From positions 1 to 5,081 of the forward strand of contig JASEGY010000282.1 in NCBI GenBank assembly GCA_030019105.1: 5,081 bases of DNA, given 5' to 3'. Shown in pieces: positions 1 through 5,081 of this stretch. The position numbers and the translations under genes are program-made. Below the pieces are notes generated by a model, which saw only the letters and a program-made list of their open reading frames with translations, had not been told where the DNA came from and made no database searches. This DNA comes from a bacterium (GTDB taxonomy: Bacteria > UBA9089 > JASEGY01). How positions within the stretch are numbered: position 1 is the stretch's first letter; each line of letters opens with the position of its first letter.

Positions 1-5
1 CCTCT

Positions 6-29
6 GAACCTGACAACCTGAACGGGTTC
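6..29. repeat. Short repeat-like patch at the window edge
   Basis: The heptamer AACCTGA occurs twice here (7-13 and 15-21). In addition, GAACC (6-10) is complementary to GGTTC (25-29), and GAAC-GG-GTTC (20-29) is itself a small inverted repeat. This is seen directly, but the units are short and the window starts five bases earlier. It may be the end of a longer intergenic repeat or chance. No gene function is implied. Confidence 0.25.
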
Positions 30-52
30 TACCATAACTTTTGAAGAGGATA

Positions 53-62
53 CCTATTTAGG
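53..62. promoter_or_regulatory. Candidate operator palindrome upstream of the toxin-antitoxin operon
   Basis: CCTA-TT-TAGG is a perfect 4-bp inverted repeat with a two-base centre, 45 bases before the antitoxin start. Xre-type antitoxins usually bind short palindromes in their own promoter, so this is a reasonable autoregulatory site. The core TATTTA could also be part of a poor -10 element, but I see no good -35 partner. The arms are too short to exclude chance. Confidence 0.25.
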
Positions 63-95
63 CGATTTAAAAAGATACAAGAAATCCAAATGGCT

Positions 96-102
96 GGAGG
101 AG
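96..102 (+). promoter_or_regulatory. Strong Shine-Dalgarno for the antitoxin
   Basis: GGAGGAG lies four bases before the ATG at 107. It fixes that ATG as the antitoxin start and predicts efficient translation, as expected for an antitoxin that must outpace its toxin. Confidence 0.75.
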
Positions 103-106
103 TGAT

Positions 107-529
107 ATGGACGAAGCAATTACTGAAATCCTCGGAGTCAAAAGGAGGGTTGCGAGCCTGTTGGATGTCGCAGACATTATTGAGCAGGGCCTCTCTCCGC
201 GAGCAATCGACAGCGTGAAGGTCGCTCTCAAATTGAGCGATCACGAAATCTCCGCTGCACTTGGGGTGAGCATGAAAACGGTCAGTCACCTTCGTGCGCA
301 GCCCAAAAAGAAACTAACGGTTGTGGTTGGAGACCGATTATTTCGTGCGACGCACCTGTTTGCACTGGCCAAGTCCGTACTGGGGAATGCGGATTCGGCT
401 CGCGAATGGCTTCGCACTTCCCAGATCGGTCTAAACAATAGGGTTCCGTTGGAGTTGATGAATACCGAGGCGGGAACACGCGAAATTGAAGATCTGCTGG
501 GAAGGATTGAGTACGGAGTCCTTTCGTGA
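107..529 (+). CDS. Xre/MbcA/ParS-type antitoxin (DUF2384) of a RES toxin
   Basis: This 140-residue protein is the antitoxin of a type II RES/Xre toxin-antitoxin pair. Such proteins bind the toxin, block its active site with the C-terminal domain, and usually repress their own promoter. Visible parts are an N-terminal helical region (1-40), a helix-turn-helix at about 44-65 (SDHEISAALGVS, then KTVSHLR), and a C-terminal DUF2384 domain at about 72-140. The DUF2384 marks are GDRLFR (75-80), WLRT (101-104), VPLEL with Pro114, NTEAG (119-123) and the closing GRIEYGVLS (132-140). The length is normal for the family. The start is set by a strong GGAGGAG ribosome site. The stop overlaps the toxin start by four bases, so the two are co-translated. 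The gene order, antitoxin first, is typical. The family call is firm. DNA binding and cognate neutralisation are inferred from the family. Confidence 0.93.
   Translation: MDEAITEILGVKRRVASLLDVADIIEQGLSPRAIDSVKVALKLSDHEISAALGVSMKTVSHLRAQPKKKLTVVVGDRLFRATHLFALAKSVLGNADSAREWLRTSQIGLNNRVPLELMNTEAGTREIEDLLGRIEYGVLS
515..518 (+). promoter_or_regulatory. Shine-Dalgarno for the toxin, inside the antitoxin gene
   Basis: GGAG lies seven bases before the GTG at 526, within the last codons of the antitoxin. It supports a GTG start for the toxin. A weaker site plus GTG, compared with GGAGGAG plus ATG for the antitoxin, would favour antitoxin excess. Confidence 0.55.
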
Positions 530-990
530 TAAGAGCATGGCGATTGGTCAAGAAAGCCCGCGAGGCCGAAGCATTTTCGGGAGAGGGGGCGCGTCACTAT
601 GCTGGCCGTTGGAATAACTTCAGAACTGCTGTGGTCTACCTCTCGGACAGCTTGTCTCTTGCAGCTCTTGAACTGTTCGTACACCTGGGTTCGGCTCACA
701 AGGGGATGACCTTCGCTACATTCCTCGTTGAGATACCGGACGAAGTTAAAGTTGAAGTGCTGCCTGAGGAGATTCTTCCCAAAAACTGGCGTGACCAACC
801 ACCGTCGGATGAATGCAAAGACATCGGGACGAAATGGGTAAGGGGCAGGACTGCCGCCGTTCTGCAAGTTCCTTCTGTTGTCGTGCCCGTACAGAACAAC
901 TACGTCATCAATGTTGGCCATACAGACTTTCGTAAGCTTGTGGTTTCACAGCAGGAGGATTTCACGTTTGATCCGAGAATGTGGAAGTAG
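526..990 (+). CDS. RES-domain toxin (NAD+-consuming)
   Basis: This 154-residue protein is a complete RES-domain toxin. Characterised relatives degrade NAD+ (MbcT by phosphorolysis; the Photorhabdus Res protein depletes NAD+), and ParT ADP-ribosylates a host enzyme, so growth arrest is the expected effect. The domain covers nearly the whole chain. Motifs seen are WRL (5-7), AFSGEGARHYAGRWN (16-30) with Arg28, VVYLSDSLSLAALE (36-49) with Tyr38 and Glu49, and VPSVVVP followed by NYVIN (115-129) with Ser117. Arg28, Glu49 and Ser117 fit the three residues that name the family, so the toxin looks catalytically intact. The start is GTG, overlapping the antitoxin stop as GTGA, with GGAG seven bases upstream; no nearby in-frame ATG offers an alternative. 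There is no signal peptide or membrane segment, so it acts in the cytoplasm. Which of the known chemistries it uses cannot be read from sequence alone. Confidence 0.93.
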   Translation: MIRAWRLVKKAREAEAFSGEGARHYAGRWNNFRTAVVYLSDSLSLAALELFVHLGSAHKGMTFATFLVEIPDEVKVEVLPEEILPKNWRDQPPSDECKDIGTKWVRGRTAAVLQVPSVVVPVQNNYVINVGHTDFRKLVVSQQEDFTFDPRMWK

Positions 991-1052
991 TGAAACGGTG
1001 AACAACGCTCCAACGAAAGACTTCCGCCGACGTGTATTTATACTTCTGGAGT

Positions 1053-1056
1053 GAGG
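1053..1056 (+). promoter_or_regulatory. Shine-Dalgarno deciding the Uma2 start
   Basis: GAGG, within the run GGAGTGAGG, lies five bases before the ATG at 1062. It favours this ATG over the in-frame GTG at 1032, which has no comparable site. A TATACT hexamer at 1039-1044 could be a -10 element, but no -35 fits and the leader would be only about ten bases. Confidence 0.6.
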
Positions 1057-1061
1057 AAACT

Positions 1062-1658
1062 ATGTCATTACAACTCAAGCCGCGTTTGACACTGATAAGC
1101 CCGGAAGAGTACCTGGCTATTGAGCGCAATGCCGAACATAAAAGCGAATACTTTGATGGCGAAATCTTTGCCATGGCCGGAGCCGGCAAACGGCACAATC
1201 TTATTGTGACCAATATTGTTCGAGAGTTAAGTCTGCAGATGAAAGGGCGCCCGTGTGAAGTATACTCAAACGATATGCGAGTCAAAGTCAGCTCAACAGG
1301 ACTGTATACCTACCCGGATGTAGTCGTAATGTGCGGCACATCTCAGCTTGAGGATGACCAGCAGGATACTCTGCTCAATCCAACTGTAATTATCGAAGTG
1401 CTTTCCAAGTCCACCGAAAGCTATGACCGGGGTGGAAAGTTTGCCCACTACCGAAGGCTCGAAACCCTGGCTGAATATATTCTGGTTGCCCAGGACAAGT
1501 GCTTTGTGGAACACTACATCCGGCAGCCGGACAACCAATGGCTGCTTTCAGAGATAGGCAGCTTGCAAGACACCGTTCAACTGCCTTCGATCAAGTGCAG
1601 CCTGGCGCTGACCGAGGTCTATGACAAAGTTGAGATAGGTAATTCATTGCAAATTTAG
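1062..1658 (+). CDS. Uma2-family (DUF820) putative restriction-endonuclease-fold protein
   Basis: This 198-residue protein belongs to the Uma2/DUF820 family, which has a PD-(D/E)XK nuclease-like fold. Its biological role is not established, although copies abound in cyanobacteria and many environmental bacteria. Visible marks are the N-terminal SPEEYLAIER (13-22), SEYFDGEIFAMAG (28-40), His45, the YPDVVVM strand (84-90) carrying Asp86, and VIIEVLSKSTESYDR (109-123) carrying Glu112. These are followed by KFAHYRRL with Lys126, then AEYILV (137-142) and a C-terminal beta-rich part (QPDNQWLLSEI). Asp86, Glu112 and probably Lys126 form the expected acidic/basic centre, so the fold looks intact. 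The ATG at 1062 is chosen over GTG at 1032 because it has a ribosome site and family members begin near here. The last codons (Leu-Gln-Ile-stop) lie inside the large inverted repeat, so the natural C-terminus may have been altered. It stands 71 bases after the toxin and could be a separate unit. Confidence 0.88.
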   Translation: MSLQLKPRLTLISPEEYLAIERNAEHKSEYFDGEIFAMAGAGKRHNLIVTNIVRELSLQMKGRPCEVYSNDMRVKVSSTGLYTYPDVVVMCGTSQLEDDQQDTLLNPTVIIEVLSKSTESYDRGGKFAHYRRLETLAEYILVAQDKCFVEHYIRQPDNQWLLSEIGSLQDTVQLPSIKCSLALTEVYDKVEIGNSLQI

Positions 1659-1710
1659 CATTTTAAATTTAGCATTGCAAATTTAAAATGCTAAATGCTA
1701 AATTTGCAAT
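1646..1710. repeat. AT-rich inverted repeat (bulged 25-bp hairpin) between the Uma2 gene and carB
   Basis: The left arm 1646-1670 pairs perfectly with the right arm 1679-1692 plus 1700-1710, around the 8-base loop AGCATTGC (1671-1678). The one interruption is the bulge 1693-1699, a second tandem copy of AAATGCT (first copy 1686-1692). As a result two perfect 18-bp registers exist: 1653-1670 with 1679-1696, and 1646-1663 with 1693-1710. A partial further unit, AATTTAAAATG (1708-1718), follows and also occurs at 1680-1690. The element takes in the Uma2 stop codon and ends 12 bases before the carB ATG. It is too AT-rich, and lacks a downstream T-run, for a standard intrinsic terminator. It could be a dispersed intergenic repeat or MITE-like remnant, an mRNA-stabilising or attenuating hairpin, or a binding site. 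Confidence 0.9.
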
Positions 1711-1722
1711 TTAAAATGAGAT

Positions 1723-4700
1723 ATGAACAATCGATCGACTAACAAGGTAATTATTTTAGGAAGTTCCGCCCTTAAGATTGGGGAGGCCGGAGAGTTTGAC
1801 TACTCCGGAAGCCAGGCCATCAAGGCGCTTCAAGAGGAAGGGATCTATACTGTCCTGGTGAATCCCAATATTGCCACTATTCAAACCTCAGATTACCTGG
1901 CTGACAGGGTTTATTTTCTGCCGGTAAATGCCCACTTTGTTGGCAAAGTAATTGCTAAGGAAAGACCGGACGGCATCCTTCTGGGGTTTGGAGGACAGAC
2001 CGCGCTTAACTGCGGCATTGAATTGGCGCAAGCTAATATCCTGGCTGAATACGGGGTAAAGGTCATGGGAACACCTCTTCAGACCATTCAGGATACTGAA
2101 GACAGGAGTCTTTTTGTAAAGAAACTGACCGAGATAGGGGTTAGCGCGCCGGCCAGCAGAGCGGCGGAGAGTTTAGAAGAGGCCTTAGAGGTTGGGCGGG
2201 AGCTTGGGTATCCGGTTATGGTCAGGATCGCTTATGCCCTGGGTGGCCTGGGTTCCGGGATATGTTTTACCGAAGAGGAGTTAACGGAACGAGCCACGAA
2301 GGCCTTTTCCTATACACATCAGATACTTGTCGAGGAACGACTGGAGGGGTGGAAGGAAGTAGAATATGAAGTAGTTCGAGACAGGTTCGATAACTGCATC
2401 ACTGTCTGCAACATGGAAAATTTCGACCCGATGGGCATTCATACCGGTGAAAGTATTGTCGTGGCTCCCAGTCAGACCCTGACTAATAGTGAATACCATA
2501 AATTACGCGATATTGCCATCCGAGTAATAAGACATTTGGGTATTGTCGGAGAATGTAATATTCAATATGCCCTGGACCCTGACTCTGAGGAGTATCGAGT
2601 AATTGAAGTAAACGCAAGATTATCCAGGAGTTCGGCCCTGGCCTCAAAGGCCACTGGCTATCCCTTAGCTTTTATCGCTGCTAAATTAGCCCTGGGCAAA
2701 AGTCTCCCTGAACTTGAAAATTCAGTCACCCGCAGCACGAGCGCCTGCTTTGAACCCGCCCTGGACTATATCGTGGTCAAGATACCCCGTTGGGACCTGA
2801 AAAAGTTCAAGATGGTATCTAAACGAATTGGCACCGGCATGAAATCGGTCGGTGAAGTAATGGCAATCGGCAGGAAGTTTGAAGAGGTCTTGCAGAAGGC
2901 GCTTCGGATGCTGGAGATTGGGGTTGATGGTCTGGTCTGCAATCCCCATCTAAACTTCAATGACCTTAAGAAAGAACTGGCTGAGCCTACGGATGAACGG
3001 GTATTTGCCATCCCTGAGGCCTTGAAGCAAGGCTTTTCCATAGAAGAAATATCTGAGCTTTCCAGGATAGACAAGTGGTTTATCTACAAGATAAAAAACA
3101 TCGTTGACATTGAAGAGGAAATCAAGAAATACACCCTGGATACATGTCCCGATGAACTCCTGCTCAGGGCAAAACAGACCGGGTTCTCGGATAAGCAGAT
3201 AGCCTTTCTCCTGGGTTCCAGTGAGATTGTTTTGCGAAACAAAAGGAAGGAGGCCGGAATCACTCCCTGCATAAAACAGATCGATACTCTGGCAGCAGAG
3301 TATCCGGCCAGGACAAATTATCTTTATCTTACTTATAACGGAACAGAGGATGACGTATCCTTTGATGAACCTGACTCAGTGGTGGTACTTGGCCCCGGGG
3401 CTTACCGGATCGGCAGCAGCGTAGAGTTTGACTGGTGTTGTGTCAATGCTGTCCATACCCTGAGAGAACTCGGATATACTACTATCATGATCAATTACAA
3501 TCCGGAGACAGTAAGTACAGACTATGATGAGTGCGACAAACTATATTTTGATGATCTCTCTTTAGAAACGGTGCTGGATATTTATGAAAAGGAAAACCCG
3601 ATGGGGGTTATTATCTCCATGGGAGGGCAAATACCCAACAACTTAGCGATGAAACTCGAGGAGGCAGGCGTCAAAATCCTGGGCACTCCGGCCGTAAGTA
3701 TAGATAATGCTGAGAACCGGCACAAATTTTCCGACCTCTTGGACAGACTGAATATCTCCCAGCCGGAATGGAAGGAAGTAACTTCAGTTGAAGAAGCAAA
3801 CCGATTTGCCGGTGCGGTGGGATACCCTGTATTAGTTAGGCCATCTTATGTGCTTTCAGGGGCGGCTATGGCCGTGGCGGTCAGTGATAAAGAGTTAGTG
3901 AAATTTCTGAGTAAGGCCGCCGAAGTATCGAGAGAATATCCCATAGTAATAAGTAAATTTATCTTAAATGTTAAGGAGATAGATATTGATGCCGTGGCTA
4001 AAAACGGGGAGATAATGGCTTATGCTATCTCAGAACACGTAGAAAATGCGGGTGTTCATTCCGGGGATGCGACCCTGGTTCTTCCTCCCCAGAGGACATA
4101 TCTGGAAACTATTCGACAGATCAAAAAAGTTACCAGGCGGATTGCCGGGGCATTGAAAATAAATGGCCCTTTTAATATCCAGTTTCTGGCCGAGAACACA
4201 GACGTGATGGTCATAGAATGTAATCTGCGTGCCTCCAGAAGTTTTCCTTTTGTCTCCAAGATATTCAAGGTTAATTTTATCGACCTGGCCACCCGGGTTA
4301 TTATGAATAAACCGGTCTCCATTGTTGACAAATCTTTCTTTGAATTGGACTATGTCGGTGTGAAAGCGCCCCAGTTTTCTTTTGCCCGGCTCGAGGGGGC
4401 TGATCCGACAGTCGGGGTAGAGATGGCCTCTACCGGAGAGGTCGGCTGCCTGGGAGATGACTTTGAGGAGGCCTTTCTCAAGGCCCTTATTTCAGTAGGG
4501 TGTCATCTCAAGATAAAGTCTGTTCTTCTCTCCACCGGGCCTATCGAGAGTAAGGCCGCCTTTCTGGGAGATAGCCGGACATTGAAGTCAATGGGAATAA
4601 AGCTTTACGCGACTAAGGGGACCGCAGATTTCATGCGGGAAAATGGAATTGAAGTAGAAACGCTTCACTGGCCGCTGGAAAAGATCTCGCCCAATATTGT

Positions 4701-4935
4701 AGATTACATTAAAAATAAAAAGGTCGATCTGGTCATTAACATCCCCAGGACCTTCCAGGAAGAAGAACTCACCAATGACTACATTATCCGTCGTCTCAGC
4801 GTAGACTTTGTCATTCCCCTCATTACAAATATCCAGTTAGCCCAGAGATTTGTCGAAGCTATCCATCGAAAGGCAGACCATGACCTGGAGATAAAAAGCT
4901 GGCAGGAATATAAGACAATAGGCAGTGCTCAGTAA
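1723..4935 (+). CDS. carB: Carbamoyl phosphate synthetase large subunit, CAD/CPS1-like type
   Basis: This 1070-residue protein (E. coli CarB has 1073) makes carbamoyl phosphate from bicarbonate, ammonia and two ATP for pyrimidine and arginine synthesis. It normally works with the glutaminase subunit CarA, which is not in the window. The order of parts is: first pre-ATP-grasp (7-125), first ATP-grasp (about 126-400) with RIAYALGGLGSGI (168-180), oligomerisation region (about 405-545), second pre-ATP-grasp from about 549, second ATP-grasp (about 666-935) with RPSYVLSGAAM (706-716), and MGS-like allosteric domain (about 936-1065). Metal ligands are present in both halves: Gln281, Glu295, Asn297 and Gln820, Glu832, Asn834. 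The variants FDYSGSQA, GIVGECNIQ, SGAAM and IECNLRASRSFPF follow human CAD/CPS1 and Bacteroidota enzymes rather than E. coli. Ser15 replaces the usual third-position glycine of GSG. An in-frame TGA at 1717-1719 makes ATG 1723 the first possible start; only a weak GAG (1718-1720) precedes it. The reading frame is intact. Confidence 0.97.
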   Translation: MNNRSTNKVIILGSSALKIGEAGEFDYSGSQAIKALQEEGIYTVLVNPNIATIQTSDYLADRVYFLPVNAHFVGKVIAKERPDGILLGFGGQTALNCGIELAQANILAEYGVKVMGTPLQTIQDTEDRSLFVKKLTEIGVSAPASRAAESLEEALEVGRELGYPVMVRIAYALGGLGSGICFTEEELTERATKAFSYTHQILVEERLEGWKEVEYEVVRDRFDNCITVCNMENFDPMGIHTGESIVVAPSQTLTNSEYHKLRDIAIRVIRHLGIVGECNIQYALDPDSEEYRVIEVNARLSRSSALASKATGYPLAFIAAKLALGKSLPELENSVTRSTSACFEPALDYIVVKIPRWDLKKFKMVSKRIGTGMKSVGEVMAIGRKFEEVLQKALRMLEIGVDGLVCNPHLNFNDLKKELAEPTDERVFAIPEALKQGFSIEEISELSRIDKWFIYKIKNIVDIEEEIKKYTLDTCPDELLLRAKQTGFSDKQIAFLLGSSEIVLRNKRKEAGITPCIKQIDTLAAEYPARTNYLYLTYNGTEDDVSFDEPDSVVVLGPGAYRIGSSVEFDWCCVNAVHTLRELGYTTIMINYNPETVSTDYDECDKLYFDDLSLETVLDIYEKENPMGVIISMGGQIPNNLAMKLEEAGVKILGTPAVSIDNAENRHKFSDLLDRLNISQPEWKEVTSVEEANRFAGAVGYPVLVRPSYVLSGAAMAVAVSDKELVKFLSKAAEVSREYPIVISKFILNVKEIDIDAVAKNGEIMAYAISEHVENAGVHSGDATLVLPPQRTYLETIRQIKKVTRRIAGALKINGPFNIQFLAENTDVMVIECNLRASRSFPFVSKIFKVNFIDLATRVIMNKPVSIVDKSFFELDYVGVKAPQFSFARLEGADPTVGVEMASTGEVGCLGDDFEEAFLKALISVGCHLKIKSVLLSTGPIESKAAFLGDSRTLKSMGIKLYATKGTADFMRENGIEVETLHWPLEKISPNIVDYIKNKKVDLVINIPRTFQEEELTNDYIIRRLSVDFVIPLITNIQLAQRFVEAIHRKADHDLEIKSWQEYKTIGSAQ

Positions 4936-4944
4936 AAATTTTTA

Positions 4945-4974
4945 TTGACAACAATACTTTCTTTATGTTAAACT
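4945..4974 (+). promoter_or_regulatory. Candidate sigma70-type promoter downstream of carB
   Basis: A perfect -35 hexamer TTGACA (4945-4950) is followed by an 18-base spacer and TAAACT (4969-4974), which matches four of six consensus -10 bases. A TG at 4966-4967 gives the extended -10 arrangement. Transcription would begin near 4981 and run out of the window on the + strand. It is the best promoter-like sequence in the window, though AT-rich DNA produces such matches by chance. Confidence 0.5.
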
Positions 4975-4986
4975 ATTAGGACTAAT
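4975..4986. promoter_or_regulatory. Palindrome at the predicted transcription start
   Basis: ATTAG-GA-CTAAT is a perfect 5-bp inverted repeat directly after the candidate -10 element, covering the predicted start point. A repressor site would fit this position, but the arms are short and no regulator gene is visible nearby. Confidence 0.3.
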
Positions 4987-5081
4987 GTAATCGTTCAGGT
5001 ATCAACTTTTGGGGACGGTTCATAATCTATAGTATTTAAGAAAAAGATTTTGGGGTTGGTTGTAATTGGAGTTTAGGCTTT

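Larger units (their letters stand above)
4936..5081. other. Intergenic end of the window, no gene seen
   Basis: These 146 bases after carB are AT-rich and then G/T-rich, and they contain no credible coding frame in either direction. There is no GC-rich hairpin with a T-run, so carB has no visible intrinsic terminator here. The stretch holds a promoter-like sequence, a 12-base palindrome and the string GGGGACGGTTC (5011-5021). It is most likely the leader of a gene beyond the window. Confidence 0.6.

Noticed and set aside
286..921. Long minus-strand open frame (211 codons) opposite the toxin-antitoxin genes
   Set aside because: It runs antisense across two well-recognised genes, shows no known domain, and has the look of an incidental frame.
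1032..1061. In-frame GTG start ten codons upstream of the chosen Uma2 start
   Set aside because: It has no Shine-Dalgarno, and the extra residues (MYLYFWSEET) do not resemble the family, while ATG 1062 has GAGG five bases upstream.
962..1285. Minus-strand frame of 107 codons over the start of the Uma2 gene
   Set aside because: It is antisense to a clear family member and has no recognisable protein features.
107..1658. A three-gene novel defence operon (Xre, RES, Uma2)
   Set aside because: The first two genes are a known toxin-antitoxin type, and the gap, separate ribosome site and family habits give no evidence that Uma2 is a third component.
1646..1710. The inverted repeat as a rho-independent terminator
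   Set aside because: The stem is AT-rich and is followed by TTAAAATGAG rather than a T-run on either strand, so it does not fit the usual form.
1646..1718. CRISPR-like repeat array
   Set aside because: The repeated units are contiguous inverted and tandem copies with no unique spacers and no cas genes.
1716..1742. ATG at 1716 as an alternative carB start or leader peptide
   Set aside because: It is out of frame with carB and reads only eight codons to TAA, with no ribosome site.
1723..4935. Internal similarity of the two CarB halves as a recent tandem duplication or fusion
   Set aside because: The two-fold repeat is the ancient architecture of every CarB, and the overall length is normal.

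Overview
The window holds four complete protein-coding genes, all on the + strand, in three blocks. A RES/Xre (MbcTA/ParST-type) toxin-antitoxin pair lies at about 107-990. A Uma2-family (DUF820) putative PD-(D/E)XK nuclease gene follows at 1062-1658. A full-length large subunit of carbamoyl phosphate synthetase (carB) occupies 1723-4935. No tRNA, rRNA, CRISPR array, transposase or prophage gene was found. Neither end of the window cuts into a recognisable gene.

Layout. Bases 1-106 are a leader with a short repeat-like patch, a small palindrome (53-62) and a strong Shine-Dalgarno just before the antitoxin. Antitoxin and toxin overlap by four bases (GTGA), which indicates translational coupling. 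A 71-base gap leads to the Uma2 gene. The 64 bases between the Uma2 stop and the carB start are almost entirely one AT-rich inverted repeat (1646-1710). It forms 25-bp perfect arms around an 8-base loop, with a 7-base tandem duplication as a bulge. It begins inside the last codons of the Uma2 gene and ends 12 bases before the carB ATG. After carB come 146 bases with no credible gene but with a fair sigma70-like promoter (4945-4974) firing out of the window.

How the genes relate. The toxin-antitoxin pair works as a unit: by family, the RES protein consumes NAD+ and the Xre/DUF2384 protein neutralises it and probably represses the operon. The Uma2 gene is a common accessory gene of unclear role. 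carB is housekeeping (pyrimidine and arginine precursor supply), and nothing ties it functionally to its neighbours. The small subunit carA is not in the window.

Organism. It is a bacterium with moderate base composition. The CarB is not of the Escherichia coli type. Its signatures match, from memory, the CAD/CPS1-like branch found in animals and in Bacteroidota and some uncultured bacterial lineages. Together with Uma2, RES/Xre and AT-rich intergenic palindromes, this suggests an anaerobic or uncultured lineage (Bacteroidota relatives or a candidate phylum). That placement is inference and is weak. I see no clearly undescribed system. The most unusual items are the bulged palindrome filling the uma2-carB junction and the CAD/CPS1-like character of CarB, including its C-terminal allosteric domain.
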